A DNA stretch of 64,000 nucleotides from Actinacidiphila acididurans. GTDB lineage: Bacteria > Actinomycetota > Actinomycetes > Streptomycetales > Streptomycetaceae. Within the stretch, counting starts at the first letter, position 1; every line of letters begins with the position of its first letter. Shown here piece after piece: positions 50,641-58,029 of this stretch. Both the position numbers and the translations under genes were made by a program. The notes beneath the pieces were generated by a model. It was given only the letters and a program-made list of their open reading frames with translations, ran no database searches and was not told the DNA's origin. Location of the stretch: positions 186,001-250,000 of the forward strand of contig NZ_JADKYB010000014.1 in NCBI RefSeq assembly GCF_016918855.1. Reading direction: 5' to 3'.

Positions 50641-51672
50641 TCACGGGGTCAGGACGACCTTGCCGGTGACGGTGCCGGATTCCGCCAGGCGCAGGGCCTC
50701 GGCGGCGCTGGTGAGCGGAAGTTCGGCGGCGACGGGGGCTGCGATGTCGCCGCGGCGCAGGGCGGTGAAGACCTCGGTGAGGTCGGTGCGCAGCCGGGTA
50801 CGGAAGCGGTCCTTGGCGAGCGCCCGGCCGGCCCAGATGTTGAAGAAGTGGGCGCGGCGGCCGTTGGGCAGGGCGTTCCAGAGCCAGGTGCGGGCGAGGA
50901 TCTTCAGCACGGGCCACTGCTTGGAGCCGGTGGCGTCGCGGGTGGAGGCGCTGCCGTACGACACGAGGGTGCCGCCGCGGGCGAGCAGGTGCCATGAGTC
51001 GACGACGCTGCGGCCGCCGATGTGGTCGAAGACGGCGTCCACTCCGCCGGGGGCCAGCTCGCGGACCCGGTCCGGCACGTTTTCCGTGCGGTAGTCGACC
51101 GGGGTGACGCCGAGTGCCCGCAGGGCGTCGTGGTGGCGGGCGGAGGCCGTGCCGATCACCTTCACGCCGGCCGCGCGGGCGAGCTGGACCAGGATCTGGC
51201 CCACGCCGCCGCCGGCGCCGTGCACCAGGACGGTCTGCCCGCGGCGTACCCGGGCGATGCGGTGCAGCATCTGCCAGGCGGTGATGCCGTTGACCACCAC
51301 GGTCTCGGCCTGTGCGGCGGTCGGGCCGTCGGGGACCTCGACCGCGTCCTTGGCGTCGATGACCACGTGGCTGGCCCAGCCGCCGACCTTGACCAGCGCG
51401 GCCACCCGCCGGCCGGCCAGGCCCGGGTCGACGCCGGGGCCGGTCGACACCACCCGGCCCACCAGGTCGTAGCCGGGCACGAACGGGAACGGCGGCTGGT
51501 CGTAGTAGCGCCCGCGGCGCATCTGCTGCTCGGCGAAGGAGACACCGGTCGCCTCCATGGCGATCACGATCTGTCCCGGGCCGGGGTCGGGCACGGTCGC
51601 GTGGCGTATCTGCAGGTCTTCCGGGTCCACGATGCCCGGCAGGACGACCTGGACGAGGGGCTGGCTGCTCAT
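50641..51672 (-). CDS. Medium-chain dehydrogenase/reductase (quinone oxidoreductase-like)
   Basis: 343 aa, ATG 51672 with GGAAAGAAAGG upstream. GroES-like N-domain (PDPGPGQIVIAMEATGVSFAEQQMRRGRYY, part; FPFVPGYDLVGRVVSTG), Rossmann nucleotide motif VLVHGAGGGVGQILVQLA, and DAVFDHIGG. The zinc ligands of true alcohol dehydrogenases are absent, so it is a NADPH-dependent quinone/enone reductase type. It is transcribed divergently from a TetR gene that probably represses it. Confidence 0.9.
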   Translation of the reverse strand: MSSQPLVQVVLPGIVDPEDLQIRHATVPDPGPGQIVIAMEATGVSFAEQQMRRGRYYDQPPFPFVPGYDLVGRVVSTGPGVDPGLAGRRVAALVKVGGWASHVVIDAKDAVEVPDGPTAAQAETVVVNGITAWQMLHRIARVRRGQTVLVHGAGGGVGQILVQLARAAGVKVIGTASARHHDALRALGVTPVDYRTENVPDRVRELAPGGVDAVFDHIGGRSVVDSWHLLARGGTLVSYGSASTRDATGSKQWPVLKILARTWLWNALPNGRRAHFFNIWAGRALAKDRFRTRLRTDLTEVFTALRRGDIAAPVAAELPLTSAAEALRLAESGTVTGKVVLTP

Positions 51673-51702
51673 GGCTGACCCTTTCTTTCCTAGGGGATCT
51701 TG

Positions 51703-51767
51703 CGTTCGTTATAAGGTGTAACAGAACTTCGCGTGAGGGTCAATCGCGTTCGTGATACCTTCTAACG
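51703..51767. promoter_or_regulatory. Two oppositely oriented TetR operator candidates
   Basis: TTCGTTATAAGGTGTAAC (51703-51720) and, on the other strand, TTCGTTAGAAGGTATCAC (reverse complement of 51750-51767) match at 15 of 18 positions. They lie in the 146-bp divergent promoter between the reductase and TetR genes, one facing each gene. Confidence 0.7.
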
Positions 51768-51818
51768 AAGCGGAACGGCAGAGCTTGCCGGGAGAGCGCG
51801 AGGACGGGAGAACGGGTC

Positions 51819-52532
51819 GTGAGCAAGCCGGATACGCAGACTCCCCGGGGCCGCTACCGCGCCCAGGTACGGGAGGAGGTCAAGCGGCACGCCTGGGAGC
51901 AGATCGCCGCGGCCGGGGCGTCCGCCCTGTCCCTGAACGCCATCGCCAAGCAGATGGGGATGAGCGGGCCGGCCCTCTACCGGTACTTCGCCAGCCGCGA
52001 CGAGCTGATCACCGAGCTCATCCGGGACGCGTACCGGAGCCTGGCCGACACGTTCCGGGCCCGCGCCCGCGCCGACGCCGGTTCCAAGGCCGGTGCCGGT
52101 GCCGATCTCGGCGACCTCGCGCACGCCCTGCGCGGCTGGGCCCTCGACGACCCGCAGCGCTATTTTCTCATCTACGGCACCCCCGTGCCCGGTTACCGGG
52201 CTCCCGAGGACACCACCCGGACCGCCTCGGAGATCATGGCCGTCATCCTCGACGCCTGCGCGGCAGCCCCCGCCGGCTCCCCCGGCTCCCCCGCCTCCCC
52301 CGCCGAAAAGCTCCCCACCACGCACCCCTCACCGTTCGACGCGCATCTGGACGCCCACCGGGCCTGGGCCGGCCCGCACCCGGCCCCGTCCTCGGCGCTG
52401 CATCGCGCCCTCCTCTTCTGGACCCGCCTGCACGGCGTGCTCTCCCTCGAACTCGCCGGGCACTTCGCGGGCATGGGATTCGACCCGGCGCAGCTCTACA
52501 CCGCCGAGGCCGAGGCGGTCATGGGCCGCTGA
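51819..52532 (+). CDS. TetR/AcrR-family regulator
   Basis: 237 aa, GTG 51819, 8 bases after GGGAG. HTH: YRAQVREEVKRHAWEQIAAAGASALSLNAIAKQMGMSGPALYRYFASRDELI (in part). WHG-type C-domain (ALRGWALDDPQRYFLIYGTPVPGYRAPEDT, part) with an Ala/Ser/Pro insertion (APAGSPGSPASPAEK) and ALLFWTRLHGVLSLELAGHF. It probably represses the divergent reductase gene and itself through the paired sites in between. Confidence 0.92.
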   Translation: MSKPDTQTPRGRYRAQVREEVKRHAWEQIAAAGASALSLNAIAKQMGMSGPALYRYFASRDELITELIRDAYRSLADTFRARARADAGSKAGAGADLGDLAHALRGWALDDPQRYFLIYGTPVPGYRAPEDTTRTASEIMAVILDACAAAPAGSPGSPASPAEKLPTTHPSPFDAHLDAHRAWAGPHPAPSSALHRALLFWTRLHGVLSLELAGHFAGMGFDPAQLYTAEAEAVMGR

Positions 52533-52678
52533 TCGGCGGCGAAGCGTTCCCGGATGCGGCACCCGTACCGCTGCGTAACCTGGAAAGCAGGGACAAAACC
52601 CCGCGTGCGGTGGTTCACGCCCGCACGGAAGGACGGAAGGCACGGAAGGCACGACAGGTCGGAAGGAGAGGTGGCCTC

Positions 52679-52876
52679 ATGGGTGCAGCGCCGGAGACCG
52701 TGCAGAAAGCGGAACTGACCCCGGAGGAGGCGCGGGAGAGCGAGCGCCAGTGGTTCCTCGACGCCAGGACCGGGGAGCTGAAGCCGGACGGCGGCCACTC
52801 CGGTCAGGGGCCGGGGTCCCAGGGGCCGGAGTCGGGGTCGAAGGCGGTCCGCGTGGCGCGCTGGCTGCTGGATTGA
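52679..52876 (+). CDS. Small hypothetical protein (65 aa)
   Basis: ATG 52679 with GGAGAGGTGG upstream. The sequence is acidic then Gly/Ser-rich: KAELTPEEARESERQWFLDARTGELKPDGG, a SGQGPGSQGPESGS linker, and a hydrophobic amphipathic end (KAVRVARWLLD). It ends 12 bp before the E1-like gene on the same strand, so the two are probably co-expressed. No diglycine C-terminus is present, so it is not an obvious ubiquitin-like substrate. Confidence 0.6.
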   Translation: MGAAPETVQKAELTPEEARESERQWFLDARTGELKPDGGHSGQGPGSQGPESGSKAVRVARWLLD

Positions 52877-52888
52877 CGGGTTGCCGGA

Positions 52889-53854
52889 TTGACCGAGCAG
52901 CAGGCGGCCGAGGACCGCGTCTGGGCACGGCACCGCCGCCGTACGGGCGCGGTGCTGATCGTCGGCTCGGGGGCGGTCGGCGGTTTCCTCGCGGAAGAGC
53001 TGGCGCGGATGGGGTTCAGCCCGCTGCGGCTGGTCGATCCCGACACGCTCGCGGTGGAGAACCTGGTCCGGCACCCGCTGGGCGCGCCGTCGTTGGGGCA
53101 GCCCAAGGCGCCGGCACTGGCCGAGCGGATCCGGCGGGACTTCCCGCCCTGCGACGCCAGGGGCTTTGACGCCGATTTCCTCGAACTGCCCGCGGCCGAG
53201 CAGCGGTTGCTGGCCGCGCAGGCCGATGTGGTGGTGGCCGCGACCGACTCGATCGCGTGCCAGCGCCACATCAACCGCGTCGCCCTGGCGGCCGGCAGGC
53301 CCGCGGTGTTCCCGGCGATCTGGGTCGACCCGCGGATCCGTGACGCCGAGGTCGGCGAGATCCTTTGGGTGCTCCCGGGCCGGCGGACACCCTGCTACGA
53401 GTGCGCGTCGGCCTTCCGGCGCACGGCCTCCGACGCGCAGGCCGCGCGCGGCGCCCGGGTGGACATCCAACTCGTCGTCCTGGCCACGGCCCAGGTCGTC
53501 GCGGCCCTGGCCCACCCCGACGACACCCGCTCGGCGATCCTCGACCCCGGCCGCAGCGCCCTCTACCTCCACGGCCTCACCCCCACCTCCCCCGGGGTCC
53601 GCGCCGCCTTCCCCTCCCCGGGCCTGAGCAGCCGCAACGTCCGCGTCCCCTTCCCCGCCCACCCCTGCCCCGCCTGCCACGGCCGCCGCTCACCCCTCTC
53701 CCCCCACACCCTCGCCCCCCTTCCCCCGGACTACCTCCCCCCACCCCCCGACGGCGCCGAACCCGCCCGCCCACGACTCGGCGTCTTCGCCCTCATCGCC
53801 CTGACCGTGATGGCCTTCTTCATCGCCTCCCTCATCCACGCGTCGCCCAGATGA
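52889..53854 (+). CDS. ThiF/E1-like adenylyltransferase with C-terminal membrane anchor
   Basis: 321 aa, TTG 52889 (no clear ribosome site; GTG/ATG alternatives lie well inside). Nucleotide-binding loop VLIVGSGAVGGFLAEELARMGFSPLRLVDPDTLAVENLVRHPLG (in part), the DxxN-R pattern of E1-like proteins. Later come ADVVVAATDSIACQRHINR and two CxxC pairs (PCYECAS, PCPACHG) that would hold zinc. After a proline-rich stretch a single membrane segment (VFALIALTVMAFFIASLI) ends the protein. E1-like proteins adenylate the C-terminus of a carrier protein; no carrier is recognised nearby. Confidence 0.83.
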   Translation: MTEQQAAEDRVWARHRRRTGAVLIVGSGAVGGFLAEELARMGFSPLRLVDPDTLAVENLVRHPLGAPSLGQPKAPALAERIRRDFPPCDARGFDADFLELPAAEQRLLAAQADVVVAATDSIACQRHINRVALAAGRPAVFPAIWVDPRIRDAEVGEILWVLPGRRTPCYECASAFRRTASDAQAARGARVDIQLVVLATAQVVAALAHPDDTRSAILDPGRSALYLHGLTPTSPGVRAAFPSPGLSSRNVRVPFPAHPCPACHGRRSPLSPHTLAPLPPDYLPPPPDGAEPARPRLGVFALIALTVMAFFIASLIHASPR

Positions 53855-53875
53855 CGTCGCGGCCCCGGGCTCCCG

Positions 53876-54490
53876 CTACGGCCGGGAAGGCGGGTCCGGG
53901 CAGGAGGTGTCGGATTGGGTGATGGTCCAGCCGTTGCCGGTCACCTGGACGCCCGTGAGGGACAAGGGGCGTTGGCCCTGGGGGGTGGGAAAGGCGGGGG
54001 CCGCGAGGGCGGCGCCCGAGGTTCCCGGGGTGGGCAGTGCCGGGGAGGTCGGGGGGGTCATGTGGGCCACTGTGCAGACCAGTTGGAGCATGGCCAGGTG
54101 GGTGAGGGGAGGGACGTCCTGGGGGAGCTTCACGGAGAGGGTGTTGCCGTTGGCGTCGCCGCTGATCTCCACCTCGGGGGTGGCCTTCAGGCGGGGCAGT
54201 TCGGTGGTGGCCGTGCGGGCCTCGCCCGCGATCGGGCCGTAGAAGAGGAAGCGGACGACGGCACCGAAGTCACCGGGGTCGACGATCTTGCGGGGGAAGG
54301 GCCGCAGGACTCCGTCGTGCACGAAGTAGATGAGGACGGGGGTGGGCGTCGCGGGCGTCGGGCGGGGGACGTACATGCCGCTCGCCGGTGTGCCGGCCTG
54401 GATGACGCCGGACGGCGGGACTCCGCAGGCGGCCAGGGTGAGCGCGGACACCAGCCCGACCAGCGGCGCCACCGCGCGCGCGGCCTTCAC
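53876..54490 (-). CDS. Lipoprotein with GerMN-like domain, third gene of two-component operon
   Basis: 204 aa, GTG 54490 overlapping the kinase stop (GTGA). Signal and lipobox LTLAACGVPP. A GerMN-type domain: VLIYFVHDGVLRPFPRKI, GAVVRFLFYGPIAGEA, LPRLKATPEVEISGDANGNTLSVKLPQDVPPL, and QLVCTVAHMTP. The layout response regulator-kinase-lipoprotein resembles the MtrAB-LpqB arrangement, where the lipoprotein modulates the kinase, but this protein is much shorter than LpqB. Confidence 0.83.
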   Translation of the reverse strand: MKAARAVAPLVGLVSALTLAACGVPPSGVIQAGTPASGMYVPRPTPATPTPVLIYFVHDGVLRPFPRKIVDPGDFGAVVRFLFYGPIAGEARTATTELPRLKATPEVEISGDANGNTLSVKLPQDVPPLTHLAMLQLVCTVAHMTPPTSPALPTPGTSGAALAAPAFPTPQGQRPLSLTGVQVTGNGWTITQSDTSCPDPPSRP

Positions 54491-56088
54491 CGGGCACCCG
54501 CGCCGGAGGACGGACGGGCGGGCGGATGAGCGGGCGCGTCCAGGGTTACGTCATCGGTCACGTCATCGGTTACGTCATCGGTCAGGTCCCCGGCAGCCGA
54601 ATCGCGGTGCAGCGGCAGCTCGACCGTGAACACCGCGCCGCCCGCGGGCCGGTTCGCCGCGCTGATGCGGCCGCCGTGCAGCCGCACGTTCTCCGCCGTG
54701 ATGGCCAGGCCCAGCCCGCTGCTCTCGCTCCTGGTCCGTGAGGTGGCCGCCTTGTAGAAGCGCTCGAAGATGTGCGGCAGCGCTTCCTGCGCGATCCCCG
54801 GTCCGCTGTCGGCCACCTCGATGACGGCCCACGCCATGTCCGCCCGCCCCTCTTCTTCCCGCACGCCCATGGTCACCCGCACCGGCGGCGTCCCGTGCCG
54901 CAGCGCGTTGCCGACCAGATTGGCGGTCACCACGTCCAGCCGGCGCGGGTCCACCCGCGCCCTGAGCACGCCCGGTCCGGGCAGGTGGGTCTCGACCTGG
55001 CCCTGCCACCCCCGGGAGGCGAGGGTGCGCCGCACCGACTCGGCCAGGTCGATCTCGTCCAGGTTGAGTTCGACCGCGCCCGCGTCGAAGCGGGATATCT
55101 CCATCAGGTCGTTCACCAGCCCGCTCAGCCGGCCGGTGCCCTCGCTGATCAGCCGCAGCGCGTCGCCGGTCTCCCGGTCCAGGCGCAGCGCGTTCTCGTC
55201 GAGCACATCGGTGACCGCGGTCATCGCCGCCAGCGGCGTGCGCAGTTCGTGGGAGACGTCCGCGACGAAGCGGCGCGCCTGGGCCTCCATGCGGCGCAGC
55301 TCCGCGACCGACCGCTCCAGTGCAGCCGCCGTGTCGTTGAACGACTGCGAGAGATCGGCGAGTTCGTCGGAACCGTTGACGGCCAGCCGCACGTCGAGGT
55401 GCCCCTCGGCCATCCGGCGCGTGGCCCGGCGCAGCGCCCGTACGGGACGCAGCACCCCGCTCGCGGCCAGCAGCGCGAGGCCGACGGCGAGGCACAGCGC
55501 CATCAGGGTGGCCCGCTCGATGCCGCTGATGATCGCCTTGACGTAGCCCTCTTCGGCGTCCTGCGCCACCGTCAGGTACATCACCGTCCCCGAGAGCTTG
55601 GCATCCGTGTCGGTGCCGGTGGTGTACGTGATCGGCATTCCGACGACGAGCAGGGGGTGCCCGTCGGCGTTCACCCGCTGGAACACCGCGGCGCGTTCGG
55701 TCGCCACGGACCGGAGCAGCTGCGGGCTCAGCCGGTCGAAGTCGGCGCTCGGCGCGGACGCGCGGACACCGCGGTACGTGGCCATGACCCGCCATCCTTG
55801 TGTCTGGTTGGCGTGCAGCACCTGGTTCACCGCGGCCTGGAGGTCGGACTGATCGGGCACCGGGGGCAGGTAGCCGGCCACGGCGTCGACGCTCGCCCGG
55901 AACTGCCGGATCACCGAGTCCTGGCTCTGCTGGAGCACCCCCGTGCGCGCCTCCCGGAAGGCGAGGGCCCCGGTGCTCAGCGCGCTGACCATGGCCACCA
56001 GGACGAAGGCGGCGACCAGGCGGGAGCGCAGGCCCCGCAGCGGCAGCGGGATACGGGCCAGGACCGCCTTGACCACCCGGCCGCTCAC
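54487..56088 (-). CDS. Sensor histidine kinase
   Basis: 533 aa, GTG 56088 overlapping the response-regulator stop. Two membrane segments (LVAAFVLVAMVSALSTGALAF and ATLMALCLAVGLALLAASGV) flank an extracytoplasmic domain of ~170 residues. HAMP (RRATRRMAEGHLDVRLAVNGSDEL), H-box FVADVSHELRTPLAAM, N-box DVVTANLVGNALRHG, G1 VADSGPGIAQEALPHIFERF and G2 SSGLGLAITAENVRLHGG are all present. A Thr/Asp repeat near the C-terminus (DDVTDDVTDDVTDDV) comes from a 12-bp tandem repeat near 54548-54585. The stimulus is unknown. Confidence 0.93.
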   Translation of the reverse strand: MSGRVVKAVLARIPLPLRGLRSRLVAAFVLVAMVSALSTGALAFREARTGVLQQSQDSVIRQFRASVDAVAGYLPPVPDQSDLQAAVNQVLHANQTQGWRVMATYRGVRASAPSADFDRLSPQLLRSVATERAAVFQRVNADGHPLLVVGMPITYTTGTDTDAKLSGTVMYLTVAQDAEEGYVKAIISGIERATLMALCLAVGLALLAASGVLRPVRALRRATRRMAEGHLDVRLAVNGSDELADLSQSFNDTAAALERSVAELRRMEAQARRFVADVSHELRTPLAAMTAVTDVLDENALRLDRETGDALRLISEGTGRLSGLVNDLMEISRFDAGAVELNLDEIDLAESVRRTLASRGWQGQVETHLPGPGVLRARVDPRRLDVVTANLVGNALRHGTPPVRVTMGVREEEGRADMAWAVIEVADSGPGIAQEALPHIFERFYKAATSRTRSESSGLGLAITAENVRLHGGRISAANRPAGGAVFTVELPLHRDSAAGDLTDDVTDDVTDDVTLDAPAHPPARPSSGAGAR

Positions 56089-56771
56089 AGCACGCCGAAG
56101 CGGTAGCCGAAGCCGCGTACGGTCTGCACGTACCGCGGCTCCCTGCCCTCACCGAGCTTGGTGCGCAGCCGCTTCACGCACGCGTCCACCAGCCGTATGT
56201 CGCCGTTGTAGCTGTGCTCCCAGACCGCTTCGAGCAGTTGCTGGCGGCTGAACACCTGGCCGGGCGAGGCCGACAGGGTCAGCAGCAGCCGCAGCTCGGA
56301 GGGGGCGAGCGGCACGGCCTCGCCGCGGTGGGTCACCACGAGCCCGGCCCGGTCGATGACCAGTTCGCCGTGCGTCTCGGCCCTGGGCCGCACGCCGTAC
56401 GAGACCGACGCGTCCTGTCGGCGCAGTACGGCCCGTATGCGCGCGTCGAGCACCCGGGCCTGCACGGGCTTGACCACGTAGTCGTCCGCGCCGGCCTCCA
56501 GCCCGACGACCACGTCGATGTCGTCGCCCTTGGCCGTCACCATGATGATCGGCACCTGGTCGCGTTCCCGGATCCGCCGGCACACGTCGAGGCCGGACAT
56601 GCCGGGCAGCATGAGATCGAGCACGATGACGTCCGGACGGAAGGCGCGCAGCTGCTCCAATGCCTCTTCGCCCGTTGCGGCGGCGAAAACGTCGTGCCCC
56701 TGATGCCGCAGCGCCAACTGGACGGCCTGACGGACATCCGGGTCGTCTTCGACAATCAGGACTCGCGACAC
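56085..56771 (-). CDS. OmpR-family response regulator
   Basis: 228 aa from GTG 56771 (VSRVLIVEDD); an earlier in-frame GTG at 56801 exists. No ribosome site precedes 56771. TACACT lies six bases upstream of that GTG, which would fit a -10 box and a leaderless mRNA. The receiver has VEDD and the phospho-Asp in DVIVLDLMLPGMSG plus IIMVTAKGDD and ADDYVVKP. The C-terminal winged helix has LAPSELRLLLTLSASPGQVFSRQQLLEAVWEH (part) and VDACVKRLRTKLG, VRGFGYRFG. It overlaps the kinase gene by 4 bp. Confidence 0.92.
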   Translation of the reverse strand: MSRVLIVEDDPDVRQAVQLALRHQGHDVFAAATGEEALEQLRAFRPDVIVLDLMLPGMSGLDVCRRIRERDQVPIIMVTAKGDDIDVVVGLEAGADDYVVKPVQARVLDARIRAVLRRQDASVSYGVRPRAETHGELVIDRAGLVVTHRGEAVPLAPSELRLLLTLSASPGQVFSRQQLLEAVWEHSYNGDIRLVDACVKRLRTKLGEGREPRYVQTVRGFGYRFGVL

Positions 56772-56935
56772 TGCGACAGTGTAAGCAGATCGGACAAGCA
56801 CACCGCCCTGAGAAGAGCCCCCTCCGGGCTCCTGTTACAGAACGATCACAACGGCCTCAGAAGGCCGCCGGTCGTTACCCTTTCGTGATTATCCGCGCTC
56901 ATGGCGATCATCTGATCTGACCAGCGTGAGTTGTC

Positions 56936-57916
56936 ATGCGTTCGGCACGAGAGCGGAATTCCGCATCATCCACCGGCAGCGCCCCATCCGCCGGCACCGC
57001 CCCCTCCACCGGCAGCGCCACGTCCTCCCGCCGCGGCCGCCGTCACGACCGGTCCTCCCACCACCGGGGCCGTCCCCGCCGCTGGGGCCGGGGTTGGCTG
57101 ATCGCCACAGTGCTGGCCGCGGGCCTGTTCGGCTCGCTGACCACGTACGTCATGGGCGGTGCGCACAACGACCCCTTGAGCAGCGCCCCACCGAGCGGCG
57201 CGCCGCCGCACCGGCGGTTCCCGGCGGGCATGGCCCCGCCATCGGCCCCGGCCGCCGCACCGACCATCCGCGCCAGGAGGCCCACTGCCACGCCCACCCC
57301 CACCTCCGGCGAGACCTCCGACAAGACCTCCGCCGACATCGACGTCCCGGAAACGGGCAGCGGCACCTTCGTGACCGCGGACGCCGGCGGCACGAAGGTC
57401 GGCCAGGGCCCGCACCCCCTCCGCTACGTCGTGGAGATCGAGACCGGCATCGACATCGCACCGACCGACGCGGCGAAGGAGATCGCCGGCATCCTGGCCG
57501 CGCCGCGGGGCTGGACCCACGACCCGGACTACGCCTTCCAGCTGGTGAGCGCGGGAGCACCGCACGACCTCACCGTACGGATCGCGACCCCGGGCACGAC
57601 GGACGCCCTGTGCTGGGCGGGCATCCACCAGGACACCGAAGGCGAGTACGACTGCGAGGTCCCCGACGGTGTGATCGTCAACCTCAAGCGCTGGGTGAAG
57701 GGCTCACCCACCTTCGACGGCCCGATCCACGACTACCGCGCCCTGATCATCAACCACGAGATGGGCCACTTCCTCGGCTGGTCCCACATGACCTGCCCCG
57801 GCCCCGGCCGGCTCGCCCCCGTGATGATGCAGCAGATCAAGGGCCTCCACGGCTGCCGCGCCAACGCCTGGCCCTACGACGAGGACGGCGACTTCATCTC
57901 CGGCCCACCCGCCTGA
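56936..57916 (+). CDS. DUF3152 zinc-protease-like membrane protein
   Basis: 326 aa, ATG 56936. A Ser/Arg-rich N-terminus, one membrane segment (WLIATVLAAGLFGSLTTYV), a Pro/Thr-rich spacer, then the DUF3152 domain: PHPLRYVVEIETGIDIAPTDAAKEIAGILAAPRGW (part), LTVRIATPGTTDALC, INHEMGHFLGWSHMTCPG (HExxHxxGxxH metal site, here HEMGHFLGWSH) and PVMMQQIKGLHGC. Metzincin-like motif; peptidase activity is inferred. It faces away from the response regulator. Confidence 0.9.
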   Translation: MRSARERNSASSTGSAPSAGTAPSTGSATSSRRGRRHDRSSHHRGRPRRWGRGWLIATVLAAGLFGSLTTYVMGGAHNDPLSSAPPSGAPPHRRFPAGMAPPSAPAAAPTIRARRPTATPTPTSGETSDKTSADIDVPETGSGTFVTADAGGTKVGQGPHPLRYVVEIETGIDIAPTDAAKEIAGILAAPRGWTHDPDYAFQLVSAGAPHDLTVRIATPGTTDALCWAGIHQDTEGEYDCEVPDGVIVNLKRWVKGSPTFDGPIHDYRALIINHEMGHFLGWSHMTCPGPGRLAPVMMQQIKGLHGCRANAWPYDEDGDFISGPPA

Positions 57917-58029
57917 CACGTCCCGGATGGCAAGCCCAACTCGCCCCGCCAGCAGTGGACTTGTGCCACCTACGGTCGAATCGCGCCGTTAGGATTGCCC
58001 CTCCGGGTCCTAGGGGTGGGGGTCAGCAC

